Part shown: positions 8,280-13,907 of the stretch, one piece after another | Layout: each line of letters begins with the position of its first letter | Position numbering within the stretch: the stretch's first letter is position 1 | Assembly (NCBI GenBank): GCA_028565635.1 | Contig: JAOXYB010035350.1 | Location: forward strand, 1-13,907 | Reading direction: 5' to 3' | Length of the DNA stretch: 13,907 bases | Source of the DNA: Phoronis ovalis | Lineage: Eukaryota > Phoronida > Phoronidae | Translations under genes and position numbers: made by a program | The notes under the pieces: model-generated | What the model saw: the letters and a program-made list of their open reading frames with translations, nothing else | Databases searched by the model: none | Told to the model about the DNA's origin: nothing

Positions 8280-9185
8280 GTAAGCATACACTGTGCACAT
8301 TAAGAGAATTCAGCACTTGCATTCATAAAACTTAGTTGCACATGGTATAAGGACACAATTGATTTTCCTATCCACTTCTATAGTAAATTCATGTAATTTA
8401 AATCATTATAAAAATTTCCCAAACAGTGCGTGAAGAAAATGACCTGTTAAGAACTGAAGATTATTATGTATACTACTCCCAGTTAATTTTTCGTGCAGGT
8501 ATGACCTCCAAAATGTTTTGCTATTCCACTATGTAGACTACCCCCAGGAAAATGCAACCAAACAACTGACAAAATTCATAGCTTTGCCTAGCTCAAATAA
8601 TCCCATCAAATTTTAGTGTATTTACTTTAAAAAGCTAATATTAGTTTCAATCTCTTATACAGTGATTTAGCTTTCAAACAGAAACAAACAAAAAAAGCTA
8701 GCGCAAAGGAGGAAACAAGAAAAAATCATATATTTAAGGTTCACACACTTCCAGCAGGGCCAGACCACTCCGCCACCACCATGGTTACATCAATTGTGAC
8801 CTTATGCCACATGTATACCTTATATGTAGTTGGATAGTTTTTGGAATTAATATAATTTACTCCAGATTTGGAAAGGATTCCTGTGCACAAACCATTTTCA
8901 TTACTGTAACATTTGAATAATTATAATTATAACATAAATCAGCATTATACTACAGTTATGTTATTCATTGGAGGGAACATGTCACATGTATGTACACATG
9001 CACATGCACCCCCCACCCACACATGTATATAATTATATTGATTTTTAACTGACTGAGATCTGCAAAAAGTCCTCGAATTTTCGAATACTAAGTTTTTCAT
9101 GCAAATTTCTATTTCAATGCTTTAATTTATACATTTTGTACAGTTTGTAATTCATGTACATGTAAGGTTACTTTTTTGTTCATAG
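8280..9185 (+). other. Intron 3
   Basis: The intron starts GTAAGC and ends TTTTTTGTTCATAG. It is mostly plain AT-rich DNA. An alternating purine-pyrimidine stretch at about 8979-9033 (ACATGTATGTACACATGCACATGC...CACACATGTATAT) is the only structured part. CCACCACCATGG at 8775-8786 looks like a Kozak context, but the ORF closes after 18 codons. Confidence 0.8.
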
Positions 9186-9295
9186 GCCATAATTGCTCGT
9201 GTAAGTCGAATGGTAAAGTTAAAGCAAGGTTGTTATGATCATACATATTCCACTTGCAAAGTCAAATCAGACGTACCTATAGATTTAATGAGGAG
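9186..9295 (+). CDS. Pseudokinase exon 4: DFG region (RVS) and activation segment
   Basis: This exon encodes residues 165-200 plus two bases of Arg201, entering in phase 0 and leaving in phase 2, with donor GTAGGC. AIIARVSRM (165-173) aligns with VKISDFGLA, so the Mg-binding Asp-Phe-Gly is Arg169-Val170-Ser171. The activation segment continues with a Cys-rich, Tyr-containing run (QGCYDHTYSTCKVK, 178-191), where Tyr181 and Tyr185 lie near the place of the autophosphorylation Tyr in active tyrosine kinases. DVPIDLMRR leads into the P+1 loop on exon 5. Loss of DFG together with the other changes makes phosphotransfer by the usual mechanism very unlikely. Confidence 0.9.
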
Positions 9296-9449
9296 GTAGG
9301 CAAATTTTAAGCAATTTGGTCTAAAGGCTTCTTTTAACATGTCTGAGTTTTTATGCCATCATGCATTGTATAGTGGATGGGTTGTCATATGTATCTATTT
9401 TCTTTGTCTTGGTATAAAAACTTCTGTTTTATCAGATCATCTTTTATTG

Positions 9450-10995
9450 GTACAGCGTAAGTACAGATAGGATGTATTCTGACCTTGATTATGTCCAATA
9501 TAGCTGACTGGTGGCCATGTCTGTTCCTGAGAGGGCATGTCATGTGACGTCTAGGGCAGAAAAGAGAAGCCTTACCTGGACAATTCAAACGTGATGTTAA
9601 GAAGAACATAGGTTGGCGAGTAGCTAAGGCTAAAAGTATTTTCAAGCAACCTTGGAAAGTGGATCAACTGTTGGCAGCAATGTTTGTTCCCATAGATGGC
9701 ACCCTGATAACAGCTTTTGTTTTTATCAAATCAGTTTCATATTTGGTACACCATACATGTAAATATAGGTCAAAATGCAGGTCAATAATGGCCAATTAGC
9801 AACCATACTGGTCCCCGACAGTACGTCATGGAACATCTATAGCCACAAAGATGATGCATTGCCTGGATGCTTCAAAGATGACTTTTATATAAGAAATCCA
9901 TAGGTGAGTTTGTGTTATAGAATAGGATTGCATTTAAAATGACCTTGGCAAGTGGATCAAATAAATATATTAGGTAAAAATACAAGTTCAATAAGGCCAA
10001 TTGGCAGCAATGTTGGTTCCTAAGATAGTACATCATAGTACGTCATTATAGCTCCAAAGCGGAAGCCATGTTTCGAATGTGGTTTTAAGAAAGCCATAAG
10101 TGGTGGGTGTTACAGGCTAGAAAGATTTTGAATAGTGGATCAAATTGTGATCCAAAACTTTTTTTACAGCCATCAAGCTGCATTTGAGTACACCTTGAAT
10201 ACTCTTTTATGTACATGTATAGAGGGCCTTTAAATCAGAAGGTAAATGGGAGGCAAAATATAGATTAATGTTGTTTTTGATATTGATAACTTCCAGTATT
10301 GCTGACTGGTGGCCGTACTTGTTACCAAGATGCTAAGTCTATATCGCCACAAAGACAAAATCACTCCCTGGATCATTTGAAGGTGATTTTAAGAAGGCCG
10401 TATTTTTTAACAACCTTGGAAAGGGGATCAACTGTTGATCTGAAAATTTGACATTTCTTCCAGTGGTCAAAATTATTTTTGGCCAGATCTTGAAAACCCT
10501 GATACATGTAGAGAATGCTTTAATTGAAAAGTAAATTATAGGTCAAAATGCAGGTCAGATTGCATTTTACCTGGATCACTTCCAACATGGCAAAGTAGCG
10601 ACCACGTTTGTTTCCAAAAATGGTGCCACCTTGAAAAGTGGGTCAAACAGTTGCCCAGGTTATAATTTATAGAGAGATGACATTAATGCATCAGGTAAGT
10701 GGAGGACAAAATACAGGTTCGGTTTAGTTTTGACCTGGATTATTCCCAATTTGACCGACTGGTGGTCATGTTTGTTACCAATTCAAGACATTTATAGCCT
10801 GAAAGCTGGGTTGCCTGGATGATTTAAAGGCGTATTTTGTAGGCCATAAGTGAGTAGTGGTTAATGGCTAGGTGATATTTGAGAGTGACCTCAAAATGTG
10901 CGTCAAATTGATCCATAAATTTGACATCATGCAATGCTATATTTGCCCAGATCTTGAAAACTCAGATACTAGAGATATTGTATTGAAACTAAGGA
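9450..10995. repeat. Diverged array of about 300-bp repeat units (six to seven copies)
   Basis: Four landmarks recur in the same order. GACTGGTGGCCATGTTTGTTCC-like sequence occurs near 9505, 9797, 9998, 10306, 10575 and 10755. TATAGCCACAAAGATGA-like sequence occurs near 9837, 10045, 10340 and 10792. ACCTTGGMAAGTGGATCAA-like sequence occurs near 9650, 9940, 10128, 10423, 10631 and 10887. GGTCAAAATGCAGGTCA-like sequence occurs near 9766, 9975, 10250, 10540 and 10692. Spacing varies from about 150 to 310 bp, so units carry deletions. Copies are strongly diverged, which suggests an old array. Positions were read by eye. Confidence 0.8.
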
Positions 10996-11232
10996 ATATA
11001 CTTTGTATGATGGGTTTCTGACTGCAATGAAGCAGACCTCTTGTTTGATATAGGCATTCATAGTAACATCTGCAAACTTTCTTGTGGGTTTAGGTTTTGC
11101 TGTATAATTCTTGTCATTCCATTCTGTGTCTACTTACAATGCCCAATTAACAGCTGAGAACAGAACTGTTTCCAGCCTAAGTGAGAAAAGTATCCCGTCC
11201 AAATTCCATTCATTATTTTTTTACCAACCAGC

Positions 11233-11260
11233 ACATATATATTATATATATATATATATT
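11233..11260. repeat. AT microsatellite
   Basis: ACATATATATTATATATATATATATATT is a near-pure (AT)n tract of about 27 bp with one slipped base. It lies 165 bp before exon 5. Confidence 0.9.
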
Positions 11261-11425
11261 ACATTGGAAATTCTTAAAAACAGCTATTAAAAAGAAATAG
11301 TTTTTATATCTGATCATTCAAATTTTTCATGTTGGTTGGTTGCCTAGAGACAATTTTGTTTTTTCCATATTTATTGCAAATTGTTGACATTTGTCCAACA
11401 AGTAATCAATGTGTTCACCTTGTAG

Positions 11426-11588
11426 AGTACCTCTTGAAGCACTACAAGATGGAATTTTTTCTCAAGGCTCTGATGTGTATACATTTGGCATCCTAATGTA
11501 TGAATTGCATTTGTTACTAAGTACCACCCGTGTTACAGAAAAACGGCAAGAAGAGTTTGCTCCCTATTGTAATCTCACAATTCAAGAG
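11426..11588 (+). CDS. Pseudokinase exon 5: P+1 loop, APE, helix F
   Basis: This exon encodes the last base of Arg201 and residues 202-255, leaving in phase 0 with donor GTATGC. RVPLEALQDGIFSQGSDVYTFGILMYEL (201-228) is a very clear match to the kinase segment WxAPEALxxGxFSxxSDVWSFGxLxxEL. The APE Glu (Glu205) that salt-bridges the C-lobe, the helix F Asp (Asp217) and Gly222 are all kept, so the fold should be sound. HLLLSTTRVTEKRQEEFAPYCNLTIQE follows in place of the usual short GGxPYPG segment, making the helix F-G region longer and more charged than typical tyrosine kinases. The frame 11409-11597 begins upstream of the acceptor and is this exon plus intron edges. Confidence 0.95.
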
Positions 11589-12218
11589 GTATGCTGAATA
11601 AATTTATTATATAGCCACAACCGTCTTCCACTTGCATCCATGCTTAAGTGCATTTATTTAATGAACTCTTTCTTGATAGGGTGTATTATGACTGAGATGA
11701 TAACCTGGGAGGGGTACTTGGTCTTGATTTCAGTGGGGACCTGCCCCCAACCTCAAAATTTATAACCTTAGCTATAGGTAACACTAAAAATAAGACTCAT
11801 ATTTATACCAAAACTACAAATTAAATACCATTTTATTACCCCTATTTATATTCAGAGTAGATAGATTTGATGTGCATTGAATGACAACTGTCAATCAATT
11901 GCAAAAAATGATACAAACATTTTGAACTGGGGTCGAAGGTTAGTTTTACCAATTGTTTTTTCGTGCTAGTTAGTAAATAATAACCCAGATTTACACCATT
12001 GTTTCTATCCATAAGATGAAAGAATTACCCATAATTACGCTGGGAAGGCGACTCACATTTATACCAGCTGAAAAGATGAAATTGAACCATTCTGGGTGGC
12101 AATATAAGCTACAATATAAATTGGAGGGATATAACCTTAGTGACAGCTTGGCTGAAACTAATGTTATTCATTAGGCCCATGCTGTAATTGTAATATGTAG
12201 AATATTCACAATTTTCAG
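11589..12218 (+). other. Intron 5
   Basis: The intron starts GTATGC and ends CACAATTTTCAG. It is AT-rich with one more complex stretch (about 11690-11770, containing GGGGACCTGCCCCC). The minus frame 12109-12330 is the antisense shadow of exon 6. Nothing else is supportable. Confidence 0.8.
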
Positions 12219-12358
12219 ATTCTAGCCTTTTTAGAAGAAAGAAATACATTGGAGCAACCTCTTCTGATGTCGGATAACATTTACTACATTTGCAAGAAAA
12301 CTTGGTATCCAGAGCGACTTCTTCGGCCAAGTATGGCTGAAATTGCTGAATGTTTAAA
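12219..12358 (+). CDS. Pseudokinase exon 6: helices G-I
   Basis: This exon encodes residues 256-301 plus two bases of Lys302, entering in phase 0 and leaving in phase 2, with donor GTTAGT. ILAFLEERNTLEQPLL (256-271) matches the helix G/alpha-G loop VxxxLExGxRLxxP. DNIYYICKKTWYPERLLRPSMAEIAECLK (274-302) matches the tyrosine-kinase end, YxIMxxCWxxxPxxRPSFxEIxxxL. The buried Trp284 and the subdomain XI Arg291 are both kept. If the donor were not used, translation would stop about 11 codons into the intron. The domain ends here. Confidence 0.93.
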
Positions 12359-12933
12359 GTTAGTAGAATTGCATGTAATAAGAAATAAGCATTAAAAAAT
12401 TAATCATATTTGGGTGATCAAACATTGCATTATTTGATATATTCTTATAAAATTGTCATCTTTATTACATGCATGAAGTAAGTCATTCAGAAGGTACATC
12501 ATTTCCTTAAAAGTTTACAGCTATCTTTCTTTGTTGCACTTTAATTAAGTCCTGTGCTGAGTAAATATATTAGCTAGGTTGTCATACACAATTTGATTCA
12601 CAAGATTTTAAAAGTTTTCTAATAGAGGCATTACAATAAAAGATGAATTTTGACAGATATGCAGTCATACATGCACTATTTTTCAGCAAGGTATTCATAG
12701 GAAGGCCTAATTTTATAAAATGTGTTTAGAGAATTAATTAATATTAAAGTTTATTACAAAAAATGTCTACAATATGTTTGATAAACATTTGATTCTAGAC
12801 GCATAATTATGTTGAAATTGGTAAAATAACAAAAACATTTACTAAGTAAATACCAATTACAATATGTTATTTGTAATTCAAATATAAGTAGCACCATTTT
12901 GTGAATAATAAAAACAATTTACTCATTTTGTAG
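12359..12933 (+). other. Intron 6
   Basis: The intron starts GTTAGT and ends ACTCATTTTGTAG. It is plain AT-rich DNA and I see nothing structured in it. Confidence 0.8.
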
Positions 12934-13058
12934 ATTGCACAGAACATCAAAACTTCCATCATCACTCAAAAGGCATCGAACTAGTTTTAATGGAAGAAGA
13001 CAACCTGCTGAATCTAACATGTTTCACCACCGAGGATCTATAAAACACCAAAATAAAG
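12934..13058 (+). CDS. Pseudokinase exon 7: basic C-terminal tail
   Basis: One base completes Lys302, then residues 303-343 follow, and the exon leaves in phase 1 with donor AAAG|GTATAAG. The tail starts LHRTSKLPSSLKRHRTSFNG and continues RRQPAESNMFHHRGSIKHQNK. It is rich in Arg, Lys, His and Ser, with no predicted fold. RRQPAES and LKRHRTS resemble basophilic phosphorylation or 14-3-3-type contexts, which is inference only. If the donor is not used, ten more residues are read to a TAA at 13085-13087. Confidence 0.8.
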
Positions 13059-13165
13059 GTATAAGTTACTTCTTGTATAATGGATAAACAATAGAATAGC
13101 GATAACTTCAAAAAGAAAATACCCACCAAAATATGTATGCCAAAGTGAAAATAGGATATGATTCT

Positions 13166-13171
13166 AATAAA
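13166..13171 (+). promoter_or_regulatory. AATAAA, candidate poly(A) signal
   Basis: The canonical hexamer lies 79 nt after the TAA (13085-13087) that ends a read-through of exon 7. It would suit a short transcript ending here. AATAAA is frequent in DNA of this composition. Confidence 0.3.
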
Positions 13172-13190
13172 AAGAGGTCTGCTTTTGCAG

Positions 13191-13291
13191 GCAGTTGCCC
13201 ATATCACTGTGAAGTTGTTTTAAAAGTGATTTTTCCCTGTATTGAATCGTTCATTGAAAGTTTTGTCTCTCTGGAAAGTGGCACAGCATGA
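13191..13291 (+). CDS. Candidate exon 8, terminal (hypothetical)
   Basis: A strong acceptor (GTCTGCTTTTGCAG, ending 13190) begins an exon whose phase fits exon 7. The joined codon gives Gly, then SCPYHCEVVLKVIFPCIES and on for 32 codons to TGA at 13289-13291. The intron would be only 132 nt. Against it, the peptide is unlike the basic tail before it, and the last part runs into the inverted repeat copy at about 13262. The true next exon may lie beyond the window. Confidence 0.3.
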
Positions 13292-13690
13292 TGTGCCCTC
13301 TCAGGAACAAATATGGCCACTAGTCGGCCATACTGAAAGTAATTCAAATTATATCTTATCTGTACTTTGACCTTCACTTACTCTGTAGTAAATGTGAAGC
13401 TCATCGGATAAATACTGAAGCTGTTATCACGATGCACAACTGCAAGAACAAAGATGAACATCTTGGAAGTGATCCAGGTTAAAGTTATAATTGAACTGTA
13501 CTTTGACCTGTATTCATCCTGTACAGAATGTGAAACTGATCGGATAAAAAGTGAAGCAGTTATTGTGAGACAAAGAAGATGCTACTCACAACAAAAAATG
13601 TGGAAGATTTGTATTGGCATTTGACCAACTTCTCAAGGTCATTTTAAAATGTCATCTAGCCAAATATGCACACTAACCTATGGCGTTCGT
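13262..13690 (-). repeat. Inverted copy of the intron-4 repeat family
   Basis: The reverse complement of about 13262-13335 contains GTGGCCATATTTGTTCCTGA and continues GAGGGCA, matching 9510-9540. The reverse complement near 13465-13480 gives AACCTGGATCACTTCCAAGATG-type sequence, matching 10564-10585. The reverse complement near 13625-13675 gives AAAATGACCTTGAGAAGTTGGTCAAAT, matching 9930-9962. The copy is therefore in the opposite orientation. Within it a unit of 136 bp (TGTACTTTGACCT...GATCGGATAAA...GAAGC) is repeated at 13361 and 13497. Confidence 0.75.
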
Positions 13691-13907
13691 ATATCCACCT
13701 TTGAATTATCCAGTCAATGCTTCATCTTTCTCAATATTTGACACGTTTTAATTTAATTTTTTCTTTTTAAAATTTAAAAATTAAATAATAATTATGAAAC
13801 AGGGATTTTGAGGGAAAATATTCGGTTTGTAAATTTCTAATCATCACATATATTACCCCTATCTCATCTATATTAAATCATAAAATTTTTCTCAGATCTG
13901 CAAAATG

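Larger units (their letters stand above)
9296..11425 (+). other. Intron 4, splitting the activation segment
   Basis: The intron starts GTAGGC and ends TCACCTTGTAG. Most of it is the diverged tandem-like repeat array described separately (about 9450-10995), followed by an AT microsatellite. The minus-strand open frame 9385-9645 lies in the repeat and shows no domain. Confidence 0.85.
3164..13058 (+). other. Gene span: tyrosine-kinase-like pseudokinase, 7 exons seen, both ends open
   Basis: Seven exons splice in consistent phases into about 343 residues with no internal stop. Entering and leaving phases agree at all six junctions (0, 0, 0, 2, 0, 2), and every donor is GT and every acceptor AG. 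Residue numbers used in the exon entries count from the first full codon in exon 1. The chain matches a protein-kinase fold from the glycine loop (about residue 13) to helix I (about 302), followed by a basic tail. Catalytic signatures are lost: the glycine loop is VAGYFP, the beta3 Lys is probably Cys56, HRD is LRD (150-152), the catalytic-loop Asn is Phe157, and DFG is RVS (169-171). The intact frame argues against a dead pseudogene, so the likely role is a non-catalytic scaffold or allosteric partner. That role is inference from known pseudokinases. The 5' exons are not in view, so I cannot say whether the protein is a receptor or cytoplasmic. Confidence 0.85.
13059..13907 (+). other. 3' flank or last intron
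   Basis: This region holds the AATAAA at 13166, the candidate exon 8 and an inverted repeat-family copy (13262-13690). The last 200 bases are AT-rich with an 11-bp inverted pair (ATTTAATTTTT...AAAAATTAAAT, about 13750-13785). No other coding signal is visible. Confidence 0.6.

Noticed and set aside
8770-8835. CCACCACCATGG start-like context
   Set aside because: The ORF stops after 18 codons and lies within an intron of the supported gene.
9385-9645. 86-residue minus-strand ORF
   Set aside because: It lies across the first units of the intron-4 repeat array. No domain, and the same sequence in other units is not open.
12109-12330. 73-residue minus-strand ORF with several Cys
   Set aside because: It is the antisense shadow of exon 6, whose plus-strand reading is clearly kinase.
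12962-13207. 81-residue minus-strand ORF
   Set aside because: It is antisense to exon 7 and the following intron, and is Phe/Ile-rich from AT-rich DNA.
1-13907. CRISPR array, bacterial operon, rRNA or phage genes
   Set aside because: No regularly spaced identical repeats with unique spacers, no ribosome-binding-site-spaced ORFs and no rRNA-like segments. The intron-exon structure is eukaryotic.

Overview
The window reads as nuclear DNA of an invertebrate animal. It is AT-rich with long introns, and it has GT..AG splice sites, a foldback MITE, a minisatellite and several diverged interspersed repeats. There is no operon structure and no Shine-Dalgarno-type spacing. The repeat texture (units rich in TGACCT/AGGTCA half-sites, a tRNA-like A box, 'TTTGGTGCTTGTATCA'-type sequence) reminds me of molluscs or other lophotrochozoans. 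That taxonomic guess is from memory and weak. The sequence itself supports only 'metazoan-like, AT-rich'.

The one gene I can support runs on the + strand from at least 3164 to 13058. Seven coding exons (3164-3294, 4326-4481, 8073-8279, 9186-9295, 11426-11588, 12219-12358, 12934-13058) join in compatible phases into one open frame of about 343 residues. Both ends are missing or uncertain. The product is an almost complete protein-kinase fold of the tyrosine kinase/TKL type. Its fold-forming landmarks are kept: alpha-C, the beta4-beta5 hinge, the YLH helix, the Glu of APE, the SDVYTFG helix F, and the W..RP helix H/I. The ATP/Mg motifs are degenerate: the glycine loop is VAGYFP, the beta3 Lys is probably Cys, HRD is LRD, the catalytic-loop Asn is Phe, and DFG is RVS. 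It is best called a pseudokinase. A basic Arg/Lys/His tail follows the kinase domain. The 5' exons, which would carry any ectodomain or SH2-type domain and the start codon, lie upstream of the window or were not found.

Layout. 1-3163 is upstream intron with a 16-bp minisatellite at 861-956 beside a tRNA-like A box, and a 327-bp foldback MITE at 2800-3126 ending 37 nt before the first exon. 3295-4325 is a plain intron. 4482-8072 is a 3.6-kb intron with a possible decayed coding stretch (about 4808-5476), short direct repeats, a perfect 12-bp hairpin (6348-6374), a possible two-exon antisense gene (7372 down to 6341), and a likely interspersed repeat block (about 7620-8050). 8280-9185 is an intron with little content. 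9296-11425 is an intron that splits the activation segment and carries a diverged array of roughly 300-bp units. 11589-12218 and 12359-12933 are plain introns. 13059-13907 holds the ambiguous 3' end and an inverted copy of the intron-4 repeat.

Only the kinase exons are well supported. The nested or antisense coding candidates are hypotheses that transcripts could settle.
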